Positions 46,300 to 56,106 are shown, counted from the first letter of the stretch. The stretch: 64,000 nt of DNA from Erwinia mallotivora (GCF_000590885.1 NZ_JFHN01000020.1:1-64000); one strand, 5' to 3'. Notes: generated by a model from the letters alone, not told the origin. Translations and numbers: made by a program.

Positions 46300-47400
46300 T
46301 TATTTCACGCCCCAGATAGCTTTGTAGTGACCTTGATAGTCGTTAGCCGGGTCGTAATTATTTTGGGGACCACCATCACTGGCGATATTTTCTTTGGTGA
46401 TTAAATGTGCGGGAGTGACATATCCGGAAGACGGTTGTCCGGCAAAAGCACGGTTAAACTCATCAAGCAGCTGCCACCCATGCAGTTTTAGCGGTTCCGC
46501 CACGGTGGCAATCTGGCTGTCACCGTTCCGGATGCGCTGAAAGGCTGAAATTGAACCGTCACCAGCGGAGATATTGAAAGGCGCATGGCTGCCACCTTTA
46601 CCGGCCGTTTTTAACGCCGGGGCCATAAAATCAAAATAGAGATCGTTTATCGCCAGAGCGTACTGGAAATGATCGCCGTGTTTTTGCAATAAACTGAATG
46701 TCATTGAAGGCATACGGTTTGAGGTATCAGCCAGCGGCGTATCAATGAATTCGACGACCTTACAACCACTGCATTTCTCAATCTCCTGCTTCATGGTGTT
46801 GGCTTTATCGAGTGCTATCTGATAAAGCGAGTCGGTGAAAATCAGCACCTCCGCCTTCCCTCCGGAGCGCACCACGGCGTACTGCGCAGCCAGACGAGCC
46901 ACATCATTCGAATCAGAGGTGATGTTGTTGGTGATGCCATATTTTTCAACGGGTCCCGGCTGCGGCTCCGCATGCCATGCCATCAGCACGATTTTCTGCT
47001 GCCGGGCTTTTTTCAACGGAATTTTTGCCACATTCGGATTCCAGCCACCAATAACGATGCCATCCGGATGCTGCGCAATCGCCTGATTCAGCGCCGAAAG
47101 TTGATCTTTAACCGAACCGCCGCCATCAAGGGTTTCGAGTTGCCAGCCAGCCACTTTTGCGGCTTCACTGAGGCCCTGTTGCACCCCCTGCACACCGCCA
47201 TTTTTCATATCTGAGGCAATAAAGATGATTTTTTTGCCGGGTTGCAGTTCAGGGCCGGTTTTCGGGCCATCCCAGCTACTGGCGCGAGCGGTGGCTTTTG
47301 CCACCGCAGCAGTTGCCGAATCAAGGTAGCTGTCTGCCCGCGCAGAAACAGATGCTACACAGATGGCTGCAAATGTGAGGCTTAATACCTTATTTTTCAT
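46300..47400 (-). CDS. Sugar ABC transporter periplasmic binding protein
   Basis: 366 residues with a signal peptide (MKNKVLSLTFAAICVASVSARA). A type I periplasmic-binding fold of the ribose/YtfQ class: KIIFIASDMKNGGVQGV, SALNQAIAQHPDGIVIGG, and NISAGDGSISAFQRI in the second lobe. Ligand probably a sugar, sugar acid or lactone. ATGA-type overlap with the permease gene upstream in the operon. Confidence 0.87.
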   Translation of the reverse strand: MKNKVLSLTFAAICVASVSARADSYLDSATAAVAKATARASSWDGPKTGPELQPGKKIIFIASDMKNGGVQGVQQGLSEAAKVAGWQLETLDGGGSVKDQLSALNQAIAQHPDGIVIGGWNPNVAKIPLKKARQQKIVLMAWHAEPQPGPVEKYGITNNITSDSNDVARLAAQYAVVRSGGKAEVLIFTDSLYQIALDKANTMKQEIEKCSGCKVVEFIDTPLADTSNRMPSMTFSLLQKHGDHFQYALAINDLYFDFMAPALKTAGKGGSHAPFNISAGDGSISAFQRIRNGDSQIATVAEPLKLHGWQLLDEFNRAFAGQPSSGYVTPAHLITKENIASDGGPQNNYDPANDYQGHYKAIWGVK

Positions 47401-48491
47401 GATGGATTTCCTGGCATGATGGTCTTTTGTTCTGGGTCAGAAGCCGGTGTGCTCTGGCTGCGTACCACCGCTTTCTGGTTCAACATTCTTCGACGTTGTG
47501 CGTATCCGGCAAGCGTGATCGACAGCAGCAGGGTCGCGCCGTTAAATAACGGTTCCACCCAAAAGTCGCCTCCGAACTGTTGGATACCGGCAATGCCGAT
47601 AGCAAGGATGGCAATGCCCACCACGGTCCCCCAGACGTTAACGCGTCCCGGGCGAATTGTGGTGCTGCCAAGAAAGGCGCCTACCAGCGCGGGTAACAGA
47701 TAATCCATACCAACACTGGCCTGGCCGACGCCCTGTTCTGCTGCGATCAGTACCCCGCTGAAACCCGTCAGGACGCTGGAAGCAATAAACGTTCCGATGA
47801 TGTATTTGTTCACCGCGATGCCGTTCAAACGTGCTGCGGTTGGATTGCCCCCCACTGCATACATACAACGGCCAAGCGGTGTGTGCTCAGTGATCAACCA
47901 CAGCACCAGCGCGACGATCAACACATAGAACGCCCCCACCGGAATACCAAACAGTTCGGTATGATGCAGAGCACTGAACGCATCAGGCAGGTCACCAACA
48001 ATCTGTCTGCCACCTGAATGCCACAAAGCCACGGCATACAGGACGGTACCGGACCCCAGTGTCGCGACAAAGCTGTCTATATCTGCCAGCGCAACAAGAA
48101 TACCGTTGAGCAAACCATAAAGTGCAGAGACGACCAGCACCGTCAGCACCGCCATCTGCCATGAAAACCCGTATTCAACCTGTAGGGTGATCGCGAGGAT
48201 ATGCCAGAGGACAATGCCAAATCCCACATTCAGATCGATTTTCCCGACAATCATCGGAAGCGTTGCGGCCAGTGCCAGCAACGCGATTTTTGCCTTGCTG
48301 GACAGAATCGCCTGCAAAGTCAGCATTGAAGCAAATGACGGAGATAAGACTGAAAATAACAGGGTCAGTAACACGCAGAGCAACAACAGGCCGTAGCGGG
48401 TCATCATCTGCATGGCCCAGGGTAGCAGACCATGTTGTGCCAGGCTGACTCTTTGCTCCAGCGCAGTGGATTTTATGGATGTTTTTGACAT
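47397..48491 (-). CDS. Sugar ABC transporter permease (RbsC/YtfT type)
   Basis: A 364-residue inner-membrane protein with eight to ten hydrophobic segments and the BPD_transp_2 pattern (AVGGNPTAARLNGIAVNKYI, GVGQASVGMDYLLPALVGAFLG, GRVNVWGTVVGI). It has long polar N- and C-terminal tails. It forms the membrane channel with the neighbouring ATPase. Confidence 0.9.
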   Translation of the reverse strand: MSKTSIKSTALEQRVSLAQHGLLPWAMQMMTRYGLLLLCVLLTLLFSVLSPSFASMLTLQAILSSKAKIALLALAATLPMIVGKIDLNVGFGIVLWHILAITLQVEYGFSWQMAVLTVLVVSALYGLLNGILVALADIDSFVATLGSGTVLYAVALWHSGGRQIVGDLPDAFSALHHTELFGIPVGAFYVLIVALVLWLITEHTPLGRCMYAVGGNPTAARLNGIAVNKYIIGTFIASSVLTGFSGVLIAAEQGVGQASVGMDYLLPALVGAFLGSTTIRPGRVNVWGTVVGIAILAIGIAGIQQFGGDFWVEPLFNGATLLLSITLAGYAQRRRMLNQKAVVRSQSTPASDPEQKTIMPGNPS

Positions 48492-48513
48492 GACTTTTCT
48501 CCTGCCTTCCTTC

Positions 48514-50040
48514 TCAGACGAGGGTTAATGGGGCAACACTGCTGGCAGAAGCCAGTTCCAGCAAACCGGCAAACGTCACTTGCTCATTCTTTAATTCACC
48601 TACGACCTGGCCACGGTTAAAGACCAGCGCCCGGTTGCAAATGTGGGCGATCTCCTCAAGATCATTTGAAATCACCAGCACTGCGACACCTTCGGCCAGC
48701 GCCTTATTGAGCAAATGATAAATCTCTTCTCTTGCCCCCACGTCAACGCCCGCTGTCGGGTCTTCGAGTATCAGCAGCGGGGCATTGAGATGCATCCAGC
48801 GAGCCATCACTACCTTTTGCTGATTGCCACCGGACAACGCAGCGATATCCAGATTGACGTCTTTGGGACGGACGTCGAACAACTGAACTTTCCACCAACT
48901 TGCTCCCATTTCGGCACGACGCCCGTAGCGGGAAAGGAGACGATGACCGCTGGCGCAGGGGTTCAGAAACAGGTTTTCACGCACACTCATTGACATCACC
49001 AGGCTTTCGCCCGTTCTGTCTCCCGCCACCAACGAGACACCCGCAGCCATCGCCTGCTGCGGCGTGTGCGGACTGAAGGGGCGGTCGCGGAACTGCACAC
49101 TGCCTGAAGTCGCGCGCCCCAGACCAAACAGCAGGCGTCCAATCTCCTCCTGTCCGGCACCCCGCAATCCCGCCAGGGCCAGCATTTCGCCCGGTTGCAG
49201 GCTGAACGTCACCGGGCCGACGTCTTCTATGCAGAGTTGCTGTAACGCCAGCACCGGCCTGGCTGCTTCCGGCAGCGGCTGGCGTTGATTTCCTTCCAGC
49301 GCTTCGCCAACAATCATTTCAACCAGATCGCGCAGCTGATAGTCCGCCGTATTCCCCGTGGCTACCCGCTTACCATCACGCATCACGCAAATTCTGTCGG
49401 CAATTTCAATCACCTCATCCAGCCGGTGGGTGACATATATCATGCCGACCTGACGACTTTTGAGGCGGTTGATGACTTCAAAAAGGTGGCGTACGTCATT
49501 AGCAGGTAACGAGGCCGTTGGTTCATCCAACACCAGAACCTCTGCGTTAACAGCCACCGCGCGGGCGATCGCAAGGAGTGATTTTTCTGTACGGGATAAT
49601 TCAAAAACCCGGGCATCGGGATCCAGCATGATCCCCACCTCCTCCAGCGCGATCCGCGCGCGTTTACGTACGGCCCGCCAGTCGATAAGCCCGCAACGTC
49701 GGGTAAATCCCATGACCAGTGCCATATTTTCTGCCACCGACATCCACTCAATAAGGCCAAGGTCCTGATGAATAAATGCGACTGGCTGGTGTGTCGCGGT
49801 TTTCAGACTGGCTGCGGAGGCAATGCTGGTATCGTGGAAACGGATGTCTCCCTCATCCCGGCTATGAACACCCGCCATAACTTTTATCAGCGTTGATTTA
49901 CCTGCCCCGTTCTCTCCCAGTAAGGCGACAACTTCACCAGGAAAAACGTCCAGACTGACATCGTTAACTGCGGGGTTGCCACCAAAACGTTTGGTGATAT
50001 GGCTCAGAGTAAGAATCGGTTTTGTGGGGCTTTGCTGCAT
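48514..50040 (-). CDS. Sugar ABC transporter ATP-binding protein (double ATPase)
   Basis: About 508 residues with two fused ABC domains, as in RbsA/MglA. The first has a Walker A GENGAGKSTLIK, signature region ELSRTEKSLLAIARA (LSxxE/K instead of LSGGQ) and Walker B VLVLDEPTA. The second has GLRGAGQEE, LSGGNQQKVVMARW and LLILEDPTAGVDVG. The frame extends 27 codons upstream, but ATG 50040 is preceded by GGAGG. First gene of the leftward operon, divergent from the IclR regulator. Confidence 0.92.
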   Translation of the reverse strand: MQQSPTKPILTLSHITKRFGGNPAVNDVSLDVFPGEVVALLGENGAGKSTLIKVMAGVHSRDEGDIRFHDTSIASAASLKTATHQPVAFIHQDLGLIEWMSVAENMALVMGFTRRCGLIDWRAVRKRARIALEEVGIMLDPDARVFELSRTEKSLLAIARAVAVNAEVLVLDEPTASLPANDVRHLFEVINRLKSRQVGMIYVTHRLDEVIEIADRICVMRDGKRVATGNTADYQLRDLVEMIVGEALEGNQRQPLPEAARPVLALQQLCIEDVGPVTFSLQPGEMLALAGLRGAGQEEIGRLLFGLGRATSGSVQFRDRPFSPHTPQQAMAAGVSLVAGDRTGESLVMSMSVRENLFLNPCASGHRLLSRYGRRAEMGASWWKVQLFDVRPKDVNLDIAALSGGNQQKVVMARWMHLNAPLLILEDPTAGVDVGAREEIYHLLNKALAEGVAVLVISNDLEEIAHICNRALVFNRGQVVGELKNEQVTFAGLLELASASSVAPLTLV

Positions 50041-50366
50041 TAGCGCCTCCGGTTTGTTCCTGGTGAACATCAACAGCGGCGTCTGATTTGCAACACCGCG
50101 AAATTTCAACATACGAAACATGATTCCAAAAAATATTATTCCTCAAAGAGGCGAAAAGCAAAAAAGAGGCGAGGAAATATTTTCAATAAAAACAATATCA
50201 TGAAATAAATGTTGCGAATTTGTGATGTATAACTCACTTCCCGTGACGGTTTTTTTCCCCTCAGAATTCATATTCAATCTGGCTGACTATTCCCTGCGTG
50301 GAGTGCCTGGGTTAAGATTTGTCGGCCGCGCTGACGCCGGAGAGTGAAAACGAAGAGGAAGTGGGG

Positions 50367-51179
50367 ATGGTAGAAAAAGCAGGAAAGGTAAAAGAAGAGA
50401 AAGGCGACAAACCACTTGGTACGCAGAGTCTGTTTCGTGGCTTACAGCTTATTGAACTGCTGAGTAATTATCCAAACGGGTGCCCGCTGGCCAATCTGGC
50501 TGAATTGTCCGGCATGAACAAAAGTACGGTGCATCGCCTGTTGCAGGGTTTGCATACCAGCGGCTACGTCACTCAGGCCCCATCACAAGGGAGCTACCGC
50601 CTGACAACCAAATTTATATCCGTCGGGCAAAAAACACTTTCCTCACTGAATATTATTCATGTCGCTGCCCCCCATCTGGAAAGACTGAATCTGGAAGTGG
50701 GTGAAACCGTTAATTTCTCCAGCCGTGAAGATGATCATGTCATTCTGATTTATAAGCTCGAACCCACAACAGGCATGATGCGCACGCGTGCTTATATTGG
50801 CCAGCATATGGACCTCTATTGTTCAGCGATGGGTAAAATTTTCATGGCCTGGGGCAGTGAAGACTATCTCGCTGAGTACTGGGACAGCCATCAGGATACT
50901 ATTCAGAAATTAACAAAAAACACCATCACCTCATTGCCGGAGATGATGGAAGAGCTGAAGTCAATTCGTCAGCTGAAGACGTCGATGGATCGGGAAGAAA
51001 ATGAACTCGGTGTCTCCTGCATCGCCGCTCCCGTTTTCGACATTCAAAAACGTGTGCCTTATGCGGTGTCGATATCCCTGCCAACGGCCAAACTTCAGCA
51101 AACAGGAATTAAGAAATTGACTGCATCGGTAGTTGCTACCGCCCGGCAAATTTCGGCAGAGTTAGGTTCCGTTGATTAG
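50367..51179 (+). CDS. yiaJ: IclR-family regulator, YiaJ/PlaR-like
   Basis: About 270 residues: winged HTH (LANLAELSGMNKSTVHRLLQGLHTSGYVT) and an IclR effector domain (VNFSSREDDHVILIYKLEPTTGMMRTRAY, SCIAAPVFD). Closely similar to E. coli YiaJ/PlaR, the repressor of yiaKLMNO-lyxK-sgbHUE. The frame can be read from a TTG at 50319, but ATG 50367 with GAGGA upstream is preferred. It is divergent from the ABC-yia-sgb cluster, so it presumably controls that cluster from the shared promoter region. Confidence 0.92.
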   Translation: MVEKAGKVKEEKGDKPLGTQSLFRGLQLIELLSNYPNGCPLANLAELSGMNKSTVHRLLQGLHTSGYVTQAPSQGSYRLTTKFISVGQKTLSSLNIIHVAAPHLERLNLEVGETVNFSSREDDHVILIYKLEPTTGMMRTRAYIGQHMDLYCSAMGKIFMAWGSEDYLAEYWDSHQDTIQKLTKNTITSLPEMMEELKSIRQLKTSMDREENELGVSCIAAPVFDIQKRVPYAVSISLPTAKLQQTGIKKLTASVVATARQISAELGSVD

Positions 51180-51516
51180 ATAGCGACAGAGGCCATCGCT
51201 GATTATCTGTTTCTGGCTGGTTTCTGGCCCCTGGAAACTTCACCCTGCTCAATCAGTCCATCAACAGTTCTGGAGCAAAGGCCTGGCGATTGACGAAAGC
51301 GTTACAGGACGACTTAGCCGATTAAATTTGAGATGTTTCAGTTGAGGAAATATGCAGTGAGCTATTTTGTGGTGACTGGGATATGGCATCGTTATCAACC
51401 GGCCCTGTTTCTGCACTCATTGTACGAGCCCCTGAATCAGACTCCATCTTAACATCAGTGATCGGCGGCCTCCCTGCAACAGTCTGAAGGGAGGCGAAAC
51501 TACACAAGCTTAATTA
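51180..51516. other. Intergenic region with no supported gene
   Basis: Sits between convergent yiaJ and the lectin-phosphoesterase gene. Short frames only; no clear hairpin with a U tract and no recognisable mobile-element remnant. Confidence 0.4.
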
Positions 51517-53262
51517 TTATCCGAGAACGGTATACATTTCGAATAATTGTGCATTCGTGTTATTCCATTCAAACACCTGTACCAATGTCCCGTTGTTGGT
51601 ATTACTGTTTGAAACGTCCAGTACTAAATTTCTGTTTTTGTAATTAGAAATAATCAGAGAGTTATCTCGCTGAAACTCGAAGCACCAAAAATGCTCATCT
51701 TTCTTTTCATTTTTATGCATGAAAACTTGTCTGTGACCAGATTCATTCCATGCAATGATTTCATTTAAAGAGAAATCCCAGATTTGGTAGACGTTTTCTC
51801 CCTTGCTGGCATCCTGTTCCAGAAAAAAATTCTGATTATTTCCATTATCACTTTCCCAGATTACGACATCAGAATTTTCTCTCATCCTGGAGAGGGCTTT
51901 TCTGGAGGATAATTTCGAAAAAAATTTCACGGGATTTTTTCTGGATGGTTTATTTAACAGACTGATAGTAGATAAATGTATTTTTTGCCTCCAGTTATTG
52001 TTTCTTACAGCATATATTTCAATTTTTTCCAGGTCATATTCGGTAATCAGATAGGTACTTTGTGATGCACTTCCTGAAAGGAATACAGGAATGTCACCAA
52101 AATATGATGAGCTGTTATAACGCCCTAATGAGGTATGGTAATGCCCGGCAAAAATAACCTTTACATCATAAACAGAAAACAAGCCAGATAAATAACTGTT
52201 TGCACCTTTTCTCCAGTTGTCAGGTTTATGGACATTGACAATAATTGCATATCCTTTTTGCCTTGCATAATTTAGTTGCATTTCAATCCAGGCAAAATTT
52301 GGCCTGATTCCTTTTTTATCCCACGTAGTGTATTCCATTGTAGGATCGTTATTGAATTGTAAAACAAAAAGATTGCCGGGTAATTCCAGGGAAAAATTCT
52401 GACTGGCCAATTTGCCAATATCGTGCCTGATGATATTCTTATTTTCAGACTGAATTCGCATGTAATTTAGCGAACGGCTGAAGTTAGCATCGAGAAAAGT
52501 ATTGCCCTGATTGTTTTCAATATCGTGATTTCCCAGACCAAAATAGTAAGGCCTGTTTAACAATGGCATCAGCCCGTCATACATCTTAATCCATTCATCA
52601 TTATGACCATAAGCCGTAATATCGCCATTAATCATAATCACGCTTCCGACTGAGAGGCTGTTATTATAATCATTGATATCGTTATACTGAGAGCGGATCA
52701 GCTCTTCAGAACGGGTTCTTTTCACACTTTCGGCTTCATATTCGCCTCTGTCTGTTTTATCGGTCCATGGATATTGAGGATCAGAGGTGAGCACATATGA
52801 CCAGCTTGCTTTTGTATCTGGTTGAAGATTTGCATCAAACTGCAGGGCATCCCCTCCACCCTGACTCACGATTATGCTGTTTCCTTGTGTCCGAATAAAT
52901 GGTCCGGGATGATGTTTGTTTGAAAGCATAAAAGAATTGTTTGTGCCGCTTCTGGATGTTGCCCAAAGTCTGGTATATGTGTTTTGTGTTGAATTAGCTG
53001 CAACCCTGATATTATTGCCATTGGCGCGATCCCAATATAAAACTTTATTACTATCACTGACCGGGCTAATCAAATATCCTTCAGATGCATCGTAATTTGG
53101 TCCGAAATATCTGACGTTCCATTTTTGTGTAGACTGAGCTGACCATATCGACCAGATGGCTGAGCCGTTTTGCTCCTGTAATACCAAACCATTTGCGTTT
53201 ACAATTTTGTATACTCCCGCAGGGATGTCATTTCTGGAGAATACTTCGCTTTCAATTTTCAT
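51517..53262 (-). CDS. Ricin-type lectin / metallophosphoesterase / lectin protein
   Basis: 581 residues with an unusual sandwich. The N-terminal region (about 12-150) looks like a ricin-type beta-trefoil (GVYKIVNANGLVLQEQNG, STQKW). The calcineurin-like phosphoesterase core (about 158-420) has Asp161 (SDPQYPW), NGD at 212-214, GNHD at 244-247, His345 (VNVHK) and GHYH at 373-376, a complete metal-ligand set. A second lectin-like region (about 460-581) contains NRNLVLDVSNSNTNNGTLVQV. There is no signal peptide. AAGGA precedes the ATG. The gene is AT-rich against its neighbours, pointing to transfer. A glycan-targeted phosphoesterase acting on or in a host is plausible, but substrate and secretion route are unknown. 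Confidence 0.8.
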   Translation of the reverse strand: MKIESEVFSRNDIPAGVYKIVNANGLVLQEQNGSAIWSIWSAQSTQKWNVRYFGPNYDASEGYLISPVSDSNKVLYWDRANGNNIRVAANSTQNTYTRLWATSRSGTNNSFMLSNKHHPGPFIRTQGNSIIVSQGGGDALQFDANLQPDTKASWSYVLTSDPQYPWTDKTDRGEYEAESVKRTRSEELIRSQYNDINDYNNSLSVGSVIMINGDITAYGHNDEWIKMYDGLMPLLNRPYYFGLGNHDIENNQGNTFLDANFSRSLNYMRIQSENKNIIRHDIGKLASQNFSLELPGNLFVLQFNNDPTMEYTTWDKKGIRPNFAWIEMQLNYARQKGYAIIVNVHKPDNWRKGANSYLSGLFSVYDVKVIFAGHYHTSLGRYNSSSYFGDIPVFLSGSASQSTYLITEYDLEKIEIYAVRNNNWRQKIHLSTISLLNKPSRKNPVKFFSKLSSRKALSRMRENSDVVIWESDNGNNQNFFLEQDASKGENVYQIWDFSLNEIIAWNESGHRQVFMHKNEKKDEHFWCFEFQRDNSLIISNYKNRNLVLDVSNSNTNNGTLVQVFEWNNTNAQLFEMYTVLG

Positions 53263-53750
53263 TTTATTTTCCTTATATTCTTAATTTTTCAAATAAAAAT
53301 TATTAAGGCGATTTTTAAGTGTGTTGACTTCGACACTTTTCAAATCAATCAACTCATCAAGAAGATCGCCATCCAAAAATTTATTTATATACAGCATACA
53401 AAATAGTAGTGAATATTTTTTTAAACAAAAAATTAATAATAGTCAATAACAACCTGAAATCCTGATATTCAGTTTAAGCTGGTGATCGAATAATTTTTTG
53501 TGGAAAAGATTGTGTTATTGATAACCTGATAATCGGTGTGATTTTTATTTTTTATAATTAATAAAGCACTCAGAGAAGTTAGAGTAAAAAATTATCCTTT
53601 TTAAGGGATAACTATGCGATCGATTTAGCCAGCATACGTAGCAAAACAGGCTGTGAGACAGGCTGTTTGTGACTCGAAGGATACACGCAGGAAGTCATTT
53701 TTTCCCTATGGGAAACAATTTTGGCATTTTTATATTCATATTTTTTCTGT
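53263..53750. other. AT-rich intergenic region upstream of the lectin-phosphoesterase gene
   Basis: No gene is supported. The part nearest 53263 must contain that gene's promoter. Strong AT bias suggests the transferred segment extends through here. Confidence 0.4.
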
Positions 53751-53784
53751 AAAAAAACATGCCAACGTCTTACAGACGGGCATG
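53751..53784 (-). terminator. Intrinsic terminator of the PerM-family gene
   Basis: Read leftwards: CATGCC-CGTC stem arms (53758-53784, with a 2-base bulge) followed by seven T residues (the A run at 53751-53757 on the plus strand). A classical rho-independent terminator 31 bases after the stop. Confidence 0.8.
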
Positions 53785-53814
53785 ATTATAGTTAAAGAAA
53801 CCATACCAGTTACT

Positions 53815-54834
53815 CTAAATCAGTCTTGCATCTCTCAGTTCCACTTTAAGATAGGCGTAATACACCGGAGCAGCCACCACTCCGGCAAGGCCGAAAGCGG
53901 ATTCAAAGACCAGCATTGCCAGCAATATCTCCCATGTTTTTGCATTGATACGGCTACCAAAAATCCGCGCGTTAATGAAGTATTCCAGCTTATGCACAGC
54001 TATCAGAAAAACCAGAGCGATTAAAGCTGCTTCGAGTGAAATTGACAGGCCAATCAGCACAATGACGGTGTTGGAAATGAGATTGCCAATGATCGGCAGC
54101 AATCCGGCTATAAAGGTCACCACTACCACTGTTTTGGCAAATGGGAAATGCAATCCAAACAGTGGTAACAAGCCAAACAGGAAACCACAGGTCAATATGG
54201 TATTGACCAGCGAGACTTTAATTTGTGCAAAGACAACCGTGTGAAAAGAGGCAGCCAGCCGGCTGAGCCGTTCAAGCAGCGCATGCTTAAGTGGCGCGCT
54301 TTGCTTGTCGCTTCCGCTGACGCGCAGCGAAATAATGGCACCAAGAAGCATACCTATCAACATGGTGGCAAAAGTGTGCGCGGCATTGCGGCCAAAGGTT
54401 TGAACTACCACCAGATGTTCTCGCAACCAGATCATCGCCTGATGCTGCAATTCGTCGATATCGGCGGGTAAATAGCGGGTAATGACAGGCGACAGGGTGT
54501 GCTGTGCGTCTTCAAGAAGTTTACTGGCCGCCGAGTGAAAAGCAGCAGGGTTCTGAAAATCATTCAGTAAAAATCCAATCAGCCTGGTTATGCCGAGCGC
54601 CAGCGCCAGTACCACCATCATGGTGAGGAAGAAGATGATTATCCAGCGCGCCATTGGCCCCTTAACCCACTTTTCTACCCACGGTGTCAGTGCCAGAATG
54701 GTTTCGTAAACGATAAAACCTGCCAGAAAACAGGGCAATAAACGGAGTGGAAATATTGAAAACAGCGCAAGGGCAACCAGCAGATAGCTGACCCACTCGC
54801 AAAGAACCTGTTTATCCAGTGATGAATTCCGCAT
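53815..54834 (-). CDS. AI-2E/PerM-family inner-membrane permease
   Basis: A 339-residue protein with about seven to eight hydrophobic segments and the family pattern: paired N-terminal helices, a helical mid-section, then LLPLFGLHFPFAKTVVVVTFIAGLLPIIGNLISNTV and FINARIFGSRINAKTWEILLAMLVF. PerM-family members include TqsA and YdiK; substrates are generally unproven. Monocistronic. Confidence 0.85.
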   Translation of the reverse strand: MRNSSLDKQVLCEWVSYLLVALALFSIFPLRLLPCFLAGFIVYETILALTPWVEKWVKGPMARWIIIFFLTMMVVLALALGITRLIGFLLNDFQNPAAFHSAASKLLEDAQHTLSPVITRYLPADIDELQHQAMIWLREHLVVVQTFGRNAAHTFATMLIGMLLGAIISLRVSGSDKQSAPLKHALLERLSRLAASFHTVVFAQIKVSLVNTILTCGFLFGLLPLFGLHFPFAKTVVVVTFIAGLLPIIGNLISNTVIVLIGLSISLEAALIALVFLIAVHKLEYFINARIFGSRINAKTWEILLAMLVFESAFGLAGVVAAPVYYAYLKVELRDARLI

Positions 54835-55177
54835 TACGCTTCCCTGTCAGAAAAGTGAAAAAGATTGCAATTCGCTGAGTATACAATGCGATGCAATCTT
54901 AAGGTAAGAACTGAATGAGAAGGTGCGGAATTGCCTGGTGTCTGGCGGTGCATTACGTCCATTCGGTAGGTAAAGCACAGTTTATGTCTGACTTAATCTC
55001 TGACTGGGTCCAGAAAACGGGAGATGTAGAAGTGGTTGTAAGTGGATCTGCCTTCTCAGTATGAAAAGCGACGTCTCAAGTTTGACACCTGACACGTATT
55101 GACGCAGCTGAGCGGGCATAATTTGCGAAATATCCCCTTCCCGTCATGAAAATCAGGCTGTTTCACCAGTCAGATGG
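54835..55177. other. Intergenic region
   Basis: Holds the promoter of the leftward permease gene. A 49-codon frame at 54915-55064 (ATG, no ribosome-binding site) is present but not supported as a gene. Confidence 0.4.
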
Positions 55178-55211
55178 GTATTGCAGGGCTTGACATAAAG
55201 CCCTGCAATAC
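55178..55211 (-). terminator. 14-bp perfect hairpin after the AraC-type gene
   Basis: GTATTGCAGGGCTT (55178-55191) pairs with AAGCCCTGCAATAC (55198-55211) around a 6-base loop, 15 bases past the regulator's stop. No U tract, but the stem is very stable. Confidence 0.65.
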
Positions 55212-55225
55212 GACGACGAGGGATA

Positions 55226-55567
55226 TCAGGAGCAGGCACTGACCTGCGACTGCCGTCGCCAGGCTCCGGGCGACTGACCGAACTGGCGTTTAAAGCTTCG
55301 GTTAAACGATTGCTGAGAATCGTAACCAAAAGAAATCGCCACCTCCAGAATCGGCTCACCGCCCCTTGCGAGACGTTCAGCCGATTTTTTCAGGCGGCGT
55401 GCGCGAATGTATTCCCCCAATGGATGGCCGGTGTAGTGCTTGAACATCCTCTGCAGATGCCATTTAGAGTAACCCGCCCGCCGGGCTACCGTATCCAGAT
55501 CCATTTTTCCTTCGATATGCGTATCAATCCACCGCACAAGATCGCTAATAAAATCATCATGGCTCAT
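55226..55567 (-). CDS. MarA/SoxS/Rob-type AraC-family regulator
   Basis: 113 residues, consisting only of the two-HTH AraC DNA-binding domain. MSHDDFISDLVRWIDTHI at the start, AGYSKWHLQRMFKHYTGH (first HTH) and GYDSQQSFNRSFKRQFGQSP (second HTH) place it with SoxS, RamA and the Rob N-terminal domain. Such proteins activate efflux and oxidative-stress genes at marbox sites and are controlled by their own level. No soxR is adjacent. The frame extends 28 codons upstream, but the SoxS-like N-terminus fixes the ATG at 55567. Confidence 0.88.
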   Translation of the reverse strand: MSHDDFISDLVRWIDTHIEGKMDLDTVARRAGYSKWHLQRMFKHYTGHPLGEYIRARRLKKSAERLARGGEPILEVAISFGYDSQQSFNRSFKRQFGQSPGAWRRQSQVSACS

Positions 55568-56057
55568 GCTTTTCCCCTTTCTGCTTCTGTTGATGCCAAC
55601 CTGACACTGCTCTTGATATCTTGCTGCAATTAACGTAAAAGTAACTTTCATAAATGCATTTAACCACCCTAAAGAACCCTGGCTTTAAATGCAAGTATAA
55701 TTGTTGCATTAAGTGCGTTTTTGCTGCCTCACCGCAAGATGCCACTCTGCCGCGACAGTAAAAAATCCCGATAAGATGAGTAAACTCTGGCAAATACTTT
55801 GTAGACTCCTCAGCGGGTGGTTATATTACAGGCTGGATAGTTAATTTTTATTAGAATGTTGCTCTATATTTACTTTTCAATTATTCATATAACTGATGGC
55901 ACATTAATCAGCCGTATTTAGCAGCCTGATAAAAAGCACATCGAATTATTTTTTGAAGGTGATTCAATCATAAAAAAACATTCATTGGTTTATTTAACTG
56001 TGATGAGTTAATTTATCGGTCAGGCTGACTGTATATATTCAGATGGGTCAGAGAAAT
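55568..56057. other. Intergenic region upstream of the AraC-type regulator
   Basis: No gene seen. AT-rich in its right half. Contains the promoter of the SoxS/Rob-like gene; no SoxR-type dyad was recognised. Confidence 0.4.
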
Positions 56058-56085
56058 AAAAAAAAAGGACAACATTATGCTGTCC
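56058..56085 (-). terminator. Intrinsic terminator of the Rrf2-type gene
   Basis: Read leftwards, GGACAGCA (56085-56078) pairs with TGTTGTCC (56074-56067), with one G-T wobble, followed by nine T residues (the A run at 56058-56066). A strong rho-independent terminator. Confidence 0.85.
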
Positions 56086-56106
56086 CTTCTTCGATAAATA
56101 ATATTA

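Noticed and set aside
50218..50242. CRP-like site TGTGA...TCACT upstream of the IclR gene
   Set aside because: The half-sites are 8 bases apart instead of 6, so it does not fit the CRP consensus.
53653..54024. 123-codon plus-strand frame near the PerM-type gene
   Set aside because: It overlaps the terminator and the 3' end of the permease gene on the other strand and has no protein-like features.
54915..55064. 49-codon frame starting MRRCGIAWCLAV
   Set aside because: No ribosome-binding site, no recognised similarity, and it lies in a promoter region upstream of a leftward gene.
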